A stretch of 64,000 nucleotides of DNA from Aureimonas sp. AU20 (GCF_001442755.1 NZ_CP006367.1:2108001-2172000), one strand, 5' to 3'; counted from the stretch's first letter, positions 8,441 through 17,344 are shown. The notes: generated from the letters alone by a model not told the origin. Translations and numbers: made by a program.

Positions 8441-9720
8441 CCCGCGCCGTTTATCTCGTCGATGGCGCCCGAACGCCCTTCATCAAGGCGCGCGGCAAGC
8501 CCGGCCCGTTTACGCCGGTGGATCTCGCCGTGCAATGCGGCCGCCCGCTTCTTCTGCGCCAGCGCTTCGACCCGGCCCTGATCGATCTCGTTGTTCTCGG
8601 CTGCGTCAATGTCGTGGCCGAGGAGATGAACCCGGCTCGCGTCGCGGCCCTACGCCTCGGCCTGCCCGAAGCCGTGCCGGCCTACACCGTGCAGATCAAT
8701 TGCGGCTCGGGCATGCTGTCGATTGATGAGGCCTTTCGCGCCGTCGAATCGGGTCGCTCGCAGATCGCGCTGGCCGGCGGGGCGGAAGCGCTCAGCCATT
8801 CTCCGCTCGTGCTCCGGCGCGGCGCGGTGGACTGGTTCGCGCGGCTGAACGGCGCGAAGTCGCCGGGCGAGCGGCTGAAGGTCGTCTCGTCCCTTCGTCC
8901 CGACTTCCTGAAGCCGGTGATCGGCCTGGAGCGCGGGCTGACCGATCCGATCACCTCGCTCAACATGGGCCAAACGGCGGAAAAGATCGGCCATCTCTTC
9001 GGCGTCACGCGCCGCGAGGCCGACGAATACGCCTCCGAGAGCCATCGGCGGCTCGCCCAAGCGCAAAGCGAGGGACTGCTCAAAGGCGAAGTGCTCACGG
9101 CCTTCGCGCGGGACGGGCGCGTCTACGATCACGACGACGGGGTGCGCCCCGATTCGACCGCCAAGGCCTTGTCCGGTTTGAAGCCCGTGTTCGAGCGCCC
9201 CTATGGCAATGTCACGGCCGGCAATTCCTCGCAGATCACCGATGGCGCCAGTTGGACCATCCTCGTCTCCGAAGAGGCGGTACGCGAGCACGGGCTTGAA
9301 CCGCTGGCGCGGATCGTGGACGCCCATTGGGCGGGCCTCGACCCTTCGATCATGGGGCTTGGGCCTGTGGTCTCCATGGCGGGTCTCCTGAAGAAGCGCG
9401 GGCTTTCGCTCGCCGATATCGACCTGTTCGAGATCAACGAGGCCTTCGCGGCGCAGGTTCTGGCGTGTCTTCGGGCTCTTGAGGACGAAGGGGTGGGGCG
9501 CAAGGTTCTCGGCTTCGATGGAGCCTTGGGCAGCATCCCGCGCGATCGACTGAATGTCGATGGCGGGGCGATCGCGCTCGGCCATCCCGTCGGTACCAGC
9601 GGAAACCGCATCACGCTGCATCTAGCGCGAACGCTGCGCCGTCGCGGCGCGCGGTTCGGCCTTGCCTCGCAGTGCATCGGCGGCGGCCTCGGCGGCGCCA
9701 TGCTTCTCGAAGCGGCCTGA
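8437..9720 (+). CDS. fadI: acetyl-CoA C-acyltransferase (3-ketoacyl-CoA thiolase), FadI type
   Basis: Cleaves 3-ketoacyl-CoA with CoA to release acetyl-CoA, the last step of beta-oxidation. The 427 residues contain the nucleophile region VQINCGSGMLSIDEA (Cys about 88), GNSSQITDGAS, the ALGHPVGTSGNRI motif (His) and the second catalytic Cys in LASQCIGGGLGG. Length and sequence fit the FadI branch (E. coli FadI 436) rather than FadA. It overlaps fadE by four bases and precedes fadJ by 12, which is consistent with a FadI-FadJ complex translated from one message. Confidence 0.93.
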   Translation: MTRAVYLVDGARTPFIKARGKPGPFTPVDLAVQCGRPLLLRQRFDPALIDLVVLGCVNVVAEEMNPARVAALRLGLPEAVPAYTVQINCGSGMLSIDEAFRAVESGRSQIALAGGAEALSHSPLVLRRGAVDWFARLNGAKSPGERLKVVSSLRPDFLKPVIGLERGLTDPITSLNMGQTAEKIGHLFGVTRREADEYASESHRRLAQAQSEGLLKGEVLTAFARDGRVYDHDDGVRPDSTAKALSGLKPVFERPYGNVTAGNSSQITDGASWTILVSEEAVREHGLEPLARIVDAHWAGLDPSIMGLGPVVSMAGLLKKRGLSLADIDLFEINEAFAAQVLACLRALEDEGVGRKVLGFDGALGSIPRDRLNVDGGAIALGHPVGTSGNRITLHLARTLRRRGARFGLASQCIGGGLGGAMLLEAA

Positions 9721-9732
9721 GGAGACACGCTC

Positions 9733-11826
9733 ATGGATACGATGCTCAACGCCCTGCAAAACCGCGCATTGGAGCTCTCGGCCGCTCGGGACGCCGCGCC
9801 GGAGGGGAACTGGCGTGTTTCGCGCGACGACGAGAACATCGCCTGGCTCGTGCTCGACAAGCCCGGCAAGTCCGTCAACACGATCGACCGCAGTGTGCTG
9901 GAAGAGCTGGACCGGCATCTCGCCGCGCTGGAGGCCGACCGCCCGCGCGGGCTGGTGATCCGCTCCGCCAAGCCGAACGGCTTCGCGGCGGGCGCCGATA
10001 TCAACGGGTTCGTCGGGGCCTCCCAATCCGCCGTGCGCGAGATGCTGGAGGAGGGGCACCGCGTGCTCGACCGGCTGGCCGCGCTGCCCTGCGTCAGCGT
10101 TGCCGTGGTGCATGGCCATTGCCTCGGCGGAGGGCTGGAACTGGCGCTGGCCTGCCGGATGCGCATCGCCATGTCGAATGCTACGCTGGGCTTTCCCGAA
10201 GTGATGCTTGGCCTGCATCCCGGCCTCGGCGGTACGTTTCGCTCCGTCGCGCTGGCCGATCCTATCGAGGCCATGGGCCTGATGCTGACGGGCAAATCCA
10301 TCTCCGCGCGCAAGGCCAAAGCGATCGGCCTCGTGGATGCGGTGGTGGAGGAGCGGCATGTTCTCAACGCCTCTCATGCCGCGATCTTCGGCGATCTCGT
10401 GCGCCCCGACCCGAGCCTGCGCTCCCGCGCCTTCTCGTTCAAGCCGGCGCGCAGCCTCGCCGCGCGGCAGATGCGGGCCAAGGCGTCGGAGAAGGCGCGC
10501 CCGGACACCTATCCCGCTCCCTTCGCGCTGATCGACCTTTGGGAGGCGCATGGCGGCCGGCCGGAGCGCATGCGCGAGGCCGAGTTGGAAAGCTTTGCCA
10601 AGCTCGTGGAGAGCCCGACCGCGCAGAACCTCGTGCGCGTCTTCTTCCTGCGCGAGACCATGCGCGGCCTTCGCAAGGGTCGGAGCGAGATCAAGCGCGT
10701 TCATGTGATCGGCGCCGGCGCGATGGGCGGCGACATCGCTGCCTGGGCCGCCAAGGAAGGTTTTGCCGTTACCTTGCAGGACATCGCGCTGGAGCCGATC
10801 GGCCGCGCGGTGAAGGCCGCCACGAAGATGCTGGAGGCCGTGCTCAAGGACCCGCTGAAGGTGCGCGACGCGCTGGATCGGCTGGTGCCGGACCCCGATG
10901 GTCAAGGCGTTGCCGGCGCCGACCTCGTGATCGAGGCCGCGCCGGAAAAGCTCGATCTCAAGCGGCGCATTCTGCGGGAGGCCGAAGGGCGGCTGAAGCC
11001 CGGCGCGACTCTCGCTACCAACACCTCGGCTCTGCCGCTCCCCGAATTGGCGGAAGGTCTCAGCGACCCGTCGCGCTTCGTCGGCATCCATTTCTTCAAT
11101 CCCGTGTCGCGGATGCAGCTTGTCGAGATCGTGCGTCATGACGGCGTGTCGGACGAGACCCTACGCCGGGCGACGAGCTTCGTCGTGGAGCTTTCGCGCC
11201 TGCCGGCGCCGGTAAAGCCCAGCGCCGGCTTCCTCGTGAACCGGGCGCTGACGCCCTACATCGCCGAGGCGCTGAAACTCGTGGACGAGGGGGTGCCCAA
11301 GGAGCGCATCGACGCCAGGGCCGAGGCCTTCGGCATGCCGATGGGGCCGGTGGAACTGGCCGATCAGGTCGGGCTCGACATTGCGGTGGAGGTGGCCGAC
11401 ACGCTGCGCGAGCGGCTGAAGATGCCGCTGCCGGAAACGCCGGGCTGGATGCACGAGATGATCCGGGAAGGACGCCTCGGCCGGAAGACCGGGCGAGGGC
11501 TCTACGACTACGATGCGGACGGCAAGCCGAAGAAGATCGCGCTGGAAGCGCTGCCCGACGGCTCGCGCGACGACGAGGCGCTGATCGACCGGCTGATCTT
11601 GCCGATGCTGAACACGCTGGTCGCGGCCCTGCGCGAAGGCGTGGTGGACAGCGAGGAGATCGCGGACGGCGCCATGGTGTTCGGAACGGGCTTCGCGCCC
11701 TTCCGGGGCGGCCCCTTGCGCTACGCACGCGAGCGCGGCGTCGATCAGGTCGTCGCTCGTCTCACGGAACTCGAAATGTCGCACGGCGCGCGGTTCAAGC
11801 CGGACAAGGGTTGGGACCGATTCTAG
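9733..11826 (+). CDS. fadJ: trifunctional fatty-acid oxidation protein: enoyl-CoA hydratase / 3-hydroxyacyl-CoA dehydrogenase
   Basis: Hydrates enoyl-CoA and oxidises the resulting 3-hydroxyacyl-CoA with NAD. It has 697 residues. The N-terminal crotonase domain shows GFAAGADINGF (oxyanion hole), HGHCLGGGLELALACR and FPEVMLGLHPGLGG, which keep both catalytic glutamates. The dehydrogenase domain begins with VHVIGAGAMGGDIAAWAAKE (Rossmann) and has GIHFFNPVSRMQLVEIV with the catalytic His. The C-terminal helical dimer domain follows, including GRKTGRGLYDYD. A GGAGACACG ribosome site lies before ATG 9733. It is the terminal gene of the fadEIJ operon, followed by two large hairpins. Confidence 0.94.
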   Translation: MDTMLNALQNRALELSAARDAAPEGNWRVSRDDENIAWLVLDKPGKSVNTIDRSVLEELDRHLAALEADRPRGLVIRSAKPNGFAAGADINGFVGASQSAVREMLEEGHRVLDRLAALPCVSVAVVHGHCLGGGLELALACRMRIAMSNATLGFPEVMLGLHPGLGGTFRSVALADPIEAMGLMLTGKSISARKAKAIGLVDAVVEERHVLNASHAAIFGDLVRPDPSLRSRAFSFKPARSLAARQMRAKASEKARPDTYPAPFALIDLWEAHGGRPERMREAELESFAKLVESPTAQNLVRVFFLRETMRGLRKGRSEIKRVHVIGAGAMGGDIAAWAAKEGFAVTLQDIALEPIGRAVKAATKMLEAVLKDPLKVRDALDRLVPDPDGQGVAGADLVIEAAPEKLDLKRRILREAEGRLKPGATLATNTSALPLPELAEGLSDPSRFVGIHFFNPVSRMQLVEIVRHDGVSDETLRRATSFVVELSRLPAPVKPSAGFLVNRALTPYIAEALKLVDEGVPKERIDARAEAFGMPMGPVELADQVGLDIAVEVADTLRERLKMPLPETPGWMHEMIREGRLGRKTGRGLYDYDADGKPKKIALEALPDGSRDDEALIDRLILPMLNTLVAALREGVVDSEEIADGAMVFGTGFAPFRGGPLRYARERGVDQVVARLTELEMSHGARFKPDKGWDRF

Positions 11827-11835
11827 AGCGTTTCC

Positions 11836-11924
11836 CGGCAAGGCGGACGCGCCTTGCCGTCCCATCTTGCAGTAAGAACGAAACCTTCGTCCCATTGCGG
11901 TGAATTCGACTTCACCGCAATGGG
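11836..11924. repeat. tandem hairpins, REP-like palindromic element
   Basis: Two perfect inverted repeats lie between the convergent fadJ and FAH-family genes. Hairpin 1 is CGGCAAGGCG (11836-11845) with CGCCTTGCCG (11850-11859), loop GACG. Hairpin 2 is CCCATTGCGGTGAA (11891-11904) with TTCACCGCAATGGG (11911-11924), loop TTCGAC. Neither has a T tract. The flanking TAGAGCGTTTCCCGGCAAG resembles palindromic intergenic repeats I remember from Hyphomicrobiales genomes. I saw only one copy in this window. They may act as a bidirectional transcription or mRNA-decay barrier. Confidence 0.55.
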
Positions 11925-11952
11925 CACCCAGACGCCGAAGAGCCTTCGAAAC

Positions 11953-12795
11953 TCAGCCTTGCATGCAGATGTAGTTTTGCTGGCCGAGTTCGTCGCAGCC
12001 GAGAACCATGCGATCGCCCGGGGCGAGGAAGCGCGGCGGGTCGTGGGAGAGGCCGACGCCGGCGGGCGTGCCGGTCATGATGACGTCGCCCGGCTCCAAC
12101 CGCAGGAAGCGCGACACGTAGGAAATGAGATAGGGCACCTTGAAGATCATCCGGTTGGTTTCGCCGGACTGCACCCGTTCGCCGTTCACCTCGAGCCAAA
12201 GCGTCAGGTCGTGGTAGTTCGGCACCTCGTCTGGTGTCACGAGCCACGGCCCGACCGGCGCGAACGTGTCGTGCGACTTGCCCTTGAACCACTGGCCGCC
12301 GCGCTGAAGCTGGAAGTTGCGCTCGGTCAGGTCGTTCGACAAAGTGAAGCCGGCGACATGCTGCATGGCGGCTTCGACACTGACATATTTCGCGGTGCGC
12401 CCGATCACTACGGCCAGTTCCACGCCCCAGTCCGTGCGGGTGGAGAGGCGCGGAATCTCGATCGGGTCGTTTGGACCGTTGACGGCGGTCGCCGCCTTCA
12501 TGAACAGGGTTGGCTCGGGATTGACCTTGAACCCCGCCAGCCGGGCGCTCTCATGGTAATTGGGGCCGACGCCGATGATCTTACGAATCTCGCTGACGGG
12601 GGCGCCGAGTCGACTGTCCTCCGGCGCCTCGGGAAAGGCGGAAAGATCCAGCGCGCGAAGCTCTGCCAGCGCCACAGGGTCGATGAACTGGTCCCGCCAG
12701 TCCGGCACATGGGAGGACAGGTCTCGAATCCGCCCGTCGCCGTCCACGATCCCCGGCTTCTCGGCCCCTCTCGCGCCGAACCGCACCAGCCGCAT
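11953..12795 (-). CDS. fumarylacetoacetate hydrolase (FAH) family protein
   Basis: A 280-residue metal-dependent C-C hydrolase or isomerase/decarboxylase of the FAH fold. The core shows IGVGPNYHESARLAG, PTLFMKAATAVNGPNDPI, WGVELAVVIGRTAKYVS (metal-binding Glu), FTLSNDLTERNFQ and the C-terminal GDVIMTGTPAGVGLSHDPP. The likely start is MRLVRFGARG at 12795, with a TAGGAG ribosome site 8 bases upstream on the minus strand; a longer reading lacks family similarity. Members act on fumarylpyruvate, ureidoglycolate or homoprotocatechuate derivatives, and the substrate cannot be read from sequence. It is divergent from the acyl-CoA dehydrogenase/crotonase pair and may share control with it. Confidence 0.85.
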   Translation of the reverse strand: MRLVRFGARGAEKPGIVDGDGRIRDLSSHVPDWRDQFIDPVALAELRALDLSAFPEAPEDSRLGAPVSEIRKIIGVGPNYHESARLAGFKVNPEPTLFMKAATAVNGPNDPIEIPRLSTRTDWGVELAVVIGRTAKYVSVEAAMQHVAGFTLSNDLTERNFQLQRGGQWFKGKSHDTFAPVGPWLVTPDEVPNYHDLTLWLEVNGERVQSGETNRMIFKVPYLISYVSRFLRLEPGDVIMTGTPAGVGLSHDPPRFLAPGDRMVLGCDELGQQNYICMQG

Positions 12796-12864
12796 TCTCG
12801 CTACTCCTACACTGCCCTTGCTGCGGGAAATGGGACAGCGCTTTCGATCTTCCAACCTTTTGTT

Positions 12865-12882
12865 TTGACGTTTACGTTCAAG
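12865..12882. promoter_or_regulatory. candidate LiuR/SoxR-like operator in the divergent promoter region
   Basis: TTGACGTTTACGTTCAAG lies between the FAH-family gene (-) and the acyl-CoA dehydrogenase gene (+). It is a near-palindrome that resembles, from memory, MerR-family LiuR sites controlling branched-chain and fatty acid catabolism. No regulator gene is adjacent. Confidence 0.35.
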
Positions 12883-12941
12883 TTCCACATGAAGCCGTGT
12901 CGCCGGCTTCGGTCATGTTGGCCGCCTGGGAGGAGCAAAGC

Positions 12942-14741
12942 ATGTATCGACCCCCGATCGAGGAGATCGCCTTCACCCTACGGCACATCGTGGACCTGGA
13001 ACAGGCTATGGCGGATGGGCGCGCGGGTGATCTCACGGACGATCTCTTGGATGCCATCCTGGTCGAAGCCGGGCGCTTCGCCGAGCAGGAGATCGCGCCG
13101 CTCGCCGCTGGCGGCGACCGCGAGGGCGCGAGGTTTCAGGATGGGCGCGTCACTATGCCCGCCGGCTGGAAGGCGCTCTACACCGCTTGGCGCGAAGGCG
13201 GGTGGAATGGGCTTTCGGCGCCGGAAGAGCAGGGTGGGCAGGGCCTGCCGCTGTCGCTTGCCGTTGCCGCGTCCGAAATGTGGAACGGCGCGTCCATGGC
13301 TTTCGGCATCGGCCCGACGCTGACCGCCGGCGCGATCGAGGCGCTGGAGGCGCATGGATCGGACGAACTGAAGCAGCGCTATCTGCCCAAGCTCGTGTCC
13401 GGCGAATGGATGGGCACGATGAATCTCACCGAGCCGCAGGCCGGCTCGGACCTTTCGACGCTGCGCACGCGGGCCGAGCGGCGGGGGGACGGGACCTACC
13501 GGATCTTCGGCCAGAAGATCTACATCACCTATGGCGAACACGACCTGACGGACAACATCGTCCATCTCGTTCTCGCCCGCCTGCCGGACGCGCCGGAGGG
13601 CGTGAAGGGCATCTCGCTCTTCCTGGTGCCCAAATTCCTGCCGCACGATGACGGCACGCCCGGTGCCCGCAACGACACCTTCTGCCATGCGATCGAGCAC
13701 AAGCTCGGCATCCACGCTTCGCCGACCTGCACCATGATCTTTGGCGACGGCCGTGGCGAAAGCGGCGAGGCCGGCGCGGTCGGCTGGCTGGTGGGCGAGG
13801 AGAATCGCGGTCTCGCCTGCATGTTTACGATGATGAACGCGGCGCGGCTTTTCGTCGGTGTTCAGGGCCTGGGCGTTGCGGAAGCGGCCTATGGGCAGGC
13901 GCTGGCCTATGCCAGGGAGCGCCGGCAGGGTCGCTCGACGCTGCTCGCCAAGGATCGCGCCGAACCGCCCTCGCGCGACATGGCGCCGATTATCGAACAT
14001 CCCGACGTGGCGCGGATGCTGTTGTCCATGAAGGCCCAGGTCTCGGCCGCCCGTGCAATCGCCTATAGCTGCGGCCACGCGCTGGACCGGGCGAAGCACG
14101 CGGCAGGCGAGGACGAGGCGCGCTTCTGGCGCGAGCGAGCCAATCTGCTCACCCCGCTCGCCAAATCCTTCCCGACCGATGTCGGCGTCGACGTCGCCTC
14201 GCTGGGCATCCAGATCCATGGCGGCATGGGCTATGTCGAGGAAACCGGCGCCGCCCGCCTGCTGCGCGACGCGCGCATCGCGCCGATCTACGAGGGCACC
14301 AACGGCATCCAGGCCATCGACCTCGTGACGCGCAAACTGCCGCAGTCGGGCGGCGACTCGGTGCGCGCCTACCTCGGTGAGCTCGGCGAGACCGCTGCCG
14401 CCGCGCGGGGGCGCAACGAGCCAGGCTTCGCCGCTCTGGCTGAACGGCTGGAGGACGCGCTACGGGACCTCACCGAGGCCACCGACCGGCTTCTGAGCTG
14501 GCTCGGCGAGGGGCGGACGGGAGACGCGCTGGCGGGCGCGACGCCCTACCAGCGCCTTTTCGCTCTTGTCGCCGGCAATTGCTATCTCGCCAAAGGAGCT
14601 TTGGCGGAAAGCGGCGGGACGGCACGGCTGCATCTGGCGCGGTTCATGGCCGACTCGCTGCTCACCGAGGTCTCCGGTCTGAAACGGCAGGTGCTCACGG
14701 GTGGCGAAAGCCTGGAAGCGGCGCGGGAGTGCCTGCAATGA
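12942..14741 (+). CDS. acyl-CoA dehydrogenase with C-terminal extension (DmdC-like)
   Basis: FAD-dependent acyl-CoA dehydrogenase of 599 residues. The start is ATG 12942, six bases after GGGAGGAG, giving MYRPPIEEIAFTLRHIVDL, the typical N-terminus of the roughly 600-residue class that includes 3-methylmercaptopropionyl-CoA dehydrogenase DmdC. Visible parts are MNLTEPQAGSDLSTLRTRA (flavin/substrate), IEHKLGIHASPTCTM, IQIHGGMGYVEETGAARLLR and YEGTNGIQAIDLVTRKL, then an extra C-terminal helical domain. It overlaps the downstream crotonase gene by ATGA. Many bacteria without dimethylsulfoniopropionate use carry this class, so I do not assign a substrate. Confidence 0.87.
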   Translation: MYRPPIEEIAFTLRHIVDLEQAMADGRAGDLTDDLLDAILVEAGRFAEQEIAPLAAGGDREGARFQDGRVTMPAGWKALYTAWREGGWNGLSAPEEQGGQGLPLSLAVAASEMWNGASMAFGIGPTLTAGAIEALEAHGSDELKQRYLPKLVSGEWMGTMNLTEPQAGSDLSTLRTRAERRGDGTYRIFGQKIYITYGEHDLTDNIVHLVLARLPDAPEGVKGISLFLVPKFLPHDDGTPGARNDTFCHAIEHKLGIHASPTCTMIFGDGRGESGEAGAVGWLVGEENRGLACMFTMMNAARLFVGVQGLGVAEAAYGQALAYARERRQGRSTLLAKDRAEPPSRDMAPIIEHPDVARMLLSMKAQVSAARAIAYSCGHALDRAKHAAGEDEARFWRERANLLTPLAKSFPTDVGVDVASLGIQIHGGMGYVEETGAARLLRDARIAPIYEGTNGIQAIDLVTRKLPQSGGDSVRAYLGELGETAAAARGRNEPGFAALAERLEDALRDLTEATDRLLSWLGEGRTGDALAGATPYQRLFALVAGNCYLAKGALAESGGTARLHLARFMADSLLTEVSGLKRQVLTGGESLEAARECLQ

Positions 14742-15487
14742 GCGAGACGAGCCTGATCGAGCGGCAGCTGGCGAGCGGCGTCCTGACGCTGCGCATGAAC
14801 CGGCCGGAAAAGAAGAACGCCCTGAACCGCGCCATGTACGGCGCGCTGGCTGAGGCGCTGGAAGGCGCCAATGCAGACGAGGCGGTTCGCGCCGTCCTGC
14901 TGCTCGGTGGCGAGGGTCATTTCTCTTCGGGCAACGACATTGCCGATTTCGCCGGCTTCGACGCGAAGGCCGGCTTGGCCGAAGTGCTGCGCTTCCTCCA
15001 TGCGCTGGTGGACCTGGAAAAGCCGTTGGTGGCTGGGGTGGATGGGCTGGCGGTCGGCATCGGAACCACGGTCCTGTTCCACTGTGATCTCGCCTATGCC
15101 ACGCCGCGCTCCAGCTTCCGCACGCCCTTTCTCGATCTCGGTCTCGTGCCCGAGGCAGGCTCCAGCCTTCTGGCACCTGGCTTGATGGGACACCAGCGCG
15201 CCTTCGCGCTTCTTGTGCTGGGCGAGGCGCTGTCGGCGGAGGAAGCGCTAGCCACCGGTCTGCTCGTCGGCGTGGGCGATGAGGCGGAAGCGCTAGCGCG
15301 AGACGCTGTTGTGCGCCTCGCCGCCAAGCCGCCCGAGGCGCTGCGCATTGCCCGTCGCCTGATGCGCGGGGATGGCGCGGCGGTGCGCGCGCGCATCGAG
15401 GACGAGGCCGCCGCCTTTGCGGAGCGTCTTGTCTCAGCCGAGGCGCGGGCCGCCTTCGCCGCGTTCTTCGACCGAAGAGCGCGCTGA
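14738..15487 (+). CDS. enoyl-CoA hydratase/isomerase family protein
   Basis: Crotonase-fold protein of 249 residues. Oxyanion-hole segments are GEGHFSSGNDIADF and GVDGLAVGIGTTVLFHCD. The helix LDLGLVPEAGSS keeps one acidic residue at the usual catalytic position, whereas the first catalytic Glu position is not obvious, so it may be an isomerase or a thioester hydratase with altered chemistry. The start ATG overlaps the stop of the acyl-CoA dehydrogenase (ATGA), so the two enzymes are made together and probably act in sequence. Its 3' end overlaps the opposite-strand dedA gene by 54 bases. Confidence 0.86.
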   Translation: MSETSLIERQLASGVLTLRMNRPEKKNALNRAMYGALAEALEGANADEAVRAVLLLGGEGHFSSGNDIADFAGFDAKAGLAEVLRFLHALVDLEKPLVAGVDGLAVGIGTTVLFHCDLAYATPRSSFRTPFLDLGLVPEAGSSLLAPGLMGHQRAFALLVLGEALSAEEALATGLLVGVGDEAEALARDAVVRLAAKPPEALRIARRLMRGDGAAVRARIEDEAAAFAERLVSAEARAAFAAFFDRRAR

Positions 15488-16096
15488 ATCAGGCTCTTGT
15501 CGCAAGGTCTTCACGCTCTTGCGAAACTTGAAGATGGTCGTGGCCGTGAACAGGAGAAACACGGCCGCGATCGCGGCATAGGCCCAGGGGCTGCCGTGGA
15601 GATAGGTGTCGATCCGATCTCCCAGGATGTAGGAGCCGAACCCGTAGGCCCCTGACCAGAGCGCCGCGCCGAGAGCGTTGAAGAGAAGGAATTCCCACCA
15701 GGGAAAGCGCAGCGTGCCCGAGACGACGCCCGCCAGTTGCCGCAGAATCAGGATAAAGCGGGCGACCAGCACGATCGGCGGCCCGACCTTGCGGAACCGC
15801 TCCTCCACCATCTGGAACTTCTCGGGTGTGACATGGAAACGCTTGCCGTAGCGATCGACGAAGCGCCGGCCGAAGCGGTGGCCGAGATAATAGCCGAGAT
15901 TGTCGCCCATCACGCCGCCGACAAAGGCCGAACCGACGACGCCCCAGATGTTCAATTCGCCATGGCCGGCCATGATGCCGGCCGCGATCAGGATGCTTTC
16001 GCCGGGAAAGGGCAGGCCGGTCGATTCCAGAAAGATCGAGACGAAAACAGCGACATAGCCGTAGGTCTGAAGAAAGCCGGTGAGCGTATCCCACAT
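15434..16096 (-). CDS. DedA family membrane protein
   Basis: An inner-membrane protein of 220 residues in the DedA/VTT superfamily, members of which move undecaprenyl phosphate or other lipids and support membrane potential homeostasis. The conserved parts are IFLESTGLPFPGESILIAAG, GDNLGYYLGHRFG, the conserved Arg segment VLVARFILILRQLAGVVSG and FPWWEFLLFNALGAALWS. Hydrophobic segments fit a re-entrant plus transmembrane layout. The C-terminal about 20 residues are charged, and their coding bases overlap the 3' end of the crotonase gene on the other strand. It is probably monocistronic. Confidence 0.9.
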   Translation of the reverse strand: MWDTLTGFLQTYGYVAVFVSIFLESTGLPFPGESILIAAGIMAGHGELNIWGVVGSAFVGGVMGDNLGYYLGHRFGRRFVDRYGKRFHVTPEKFQMVEERFRKVGPPIVLVARFILILRQLAGVVSGTLRFPWWEFLLFNALGAALWSGAYGFGSYILGDRIDTYLHGSPWAYAAIAAVFLLFTATTIFKFRKSVKTLRQEPDSARSSVEERGEGGPRLG

Positions 16097-16117
16097 GACG
16101 CGATGTCCCCTTCGACC

Positions 16118-17344
16118 TCAGCGTTCGAACAGGGCCACGGCTTCCACATGGTGCGACCAAAGGAATTGGTCGATCGGCGTCACGGACAAGAGCTTGTAGC
16201 CCCCCTCGATCAGGATCGCAGCGTCGCGCGCCAGCGTCGTCGGGTTGCAGGATACGGCCGAGACGCGCTTCACGGTCGAGCGTGCCAGTTCGCGGCACTG
16301 CGTCTCGGCGCCGGCTCGGGGCGGGTCGAAGAGGACGCCGTCGAACTTGGCGAGTTCCTTCGCCGTCACCGGCCGCCGCATCAGGTCGCGACGCTCGGTC
16401 GTGATGGGCTTTAGACCCTGCGTGCCGCGCCGAACCGTCTCGATGGCGGCAAGAGCCGGCGCGTCGAACTCGACGCCGTGCACGGCCTGCCGGCGTGCCA
16501 GCCGCAGCGTGAACGTTCCGATGCCGCAAAAGAGATCGGCGACGCGCTTGGCCTTATCGAGATGCGGCAGCGCCACCTCGGCCATGGCGCGCTCTGCGGG
16601 CGCCACGGCCTGCAGGAAGGCGCCGGGCGGCAGCGGCACGGCGAAGCCGTCGACATCAACGCTCGGCGCCTGCGGCTCGACGATGGTCTCGCTGTTGACG
16701 GACAGGCGCGCGATACCGGGTGCGAGCGCCAGTTCCAGCGCCCGCTGGCGCAGTTGGGCATTGAGCTTCGCGGCGTCGGCAATGGCGATATCGAGCCCGG
16801 CGCGGGTCTGCGTCACCGTCATGCGCAGTTCGCGCTTGCGGTCGATCAGCGCGACCGCAAGCTTTTCCAAGAAGGCGAGGCGGCTGGCGATCTCCGGCAC
16901 CACGACGAGGCAGGTGTGGATCGCGGCGATACGCGGGCTCAGCGCCTCGTGGAAGCCGAACAGGACGCGGTTGTCGATGCGCAGCGCCGAGAAGACCGCA
17001 CGCCTGCGCGAGGCGGGGGCGCAAGGCGCGAGCTCGCCGACGGGCACGTCGAGGCCGGCGCGGCGAAAGGCCTCCACCACCGTGCCGCGCTTAAAGGCGC
17101 GATAGGTTTCCTCGCTCATGTGCTGCAGCTCGCAGCCGCCGCAGACGCCGAAATGCGGGCAGGGGGCGGCGACGCGCTCAGGCGAAGAAGCCTCGATGTC
17201 GAGGATGCGAGCGCGCGAGCCGTCGCGCTCGACGGTGACGATCTCGCCGGGCAACGCGAAGGGGACGAACACCGCCTCGCCCCCGAGATGGGCGATGCCG
17301 TCGCCCTTCTGGCCGAGCGTTTCGATGGAGAGCCGTTCGCTCAT
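16118..17344 (-). CDS. class I SAM-dependent RNA (uracil-5-)methyltransferase, TrmA/RlmC/RlmD family
   Basis: 408 residues. An N-terminal TRAM RNA-binding domain (residues about 3-50) is followed by a 4Fe-4S motif with Cys 62, 68 and 71 (CPHFGVCGGC) and a later Cys in AAIHTCLVVVPE. The Rossmann methyltransferase core contains VADLFCGIGTFTLRLA, and the catalytic nucleophile lies in VSAVSCNPTTLARD. The family makes m5U in 23S rRNA or tRNA; which base is modified cannot be told here. The start is ATG 17344, which overlaps the tlyA stop (ATGA), so both RNA methyltransferases are co-translated. Confidence 0.9.
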   Translation of the reverse strand: MSERLSIETLGQKGDGIAHLGGEAVFVPFALPGEIVTVERDGSRARILDIEASSPERVAAPCPHFGVCGGCELQHMSEETYRAFKRGTVVEAFRRAGLDVPVGELAPCAPASRRRAVFSALRIDNRVLFGFHEALSPRIAAIHTCLVVVPEIASRLAFLEKLAVALIDRKRELRMTVTQTRAGLDIAIADAAKLNAQLRQRALELALAPGIARLSVNSETIVEPQAPSVDVDGFAVPLPPGAFLQAVAPAERAMAEVALPHLDKAKRVADLFCGIGTFTLRLARRQAVHGVEFDAPALAAIETVRRGTQGLKPITTERRDLMRRPVTAKELAKFDGVLFDPPRAGAETQCRELARSTVKRVSAVSCNPTTLARDAAILIEGGYKLLSVTPIDQFLWSHHVEAVALFER

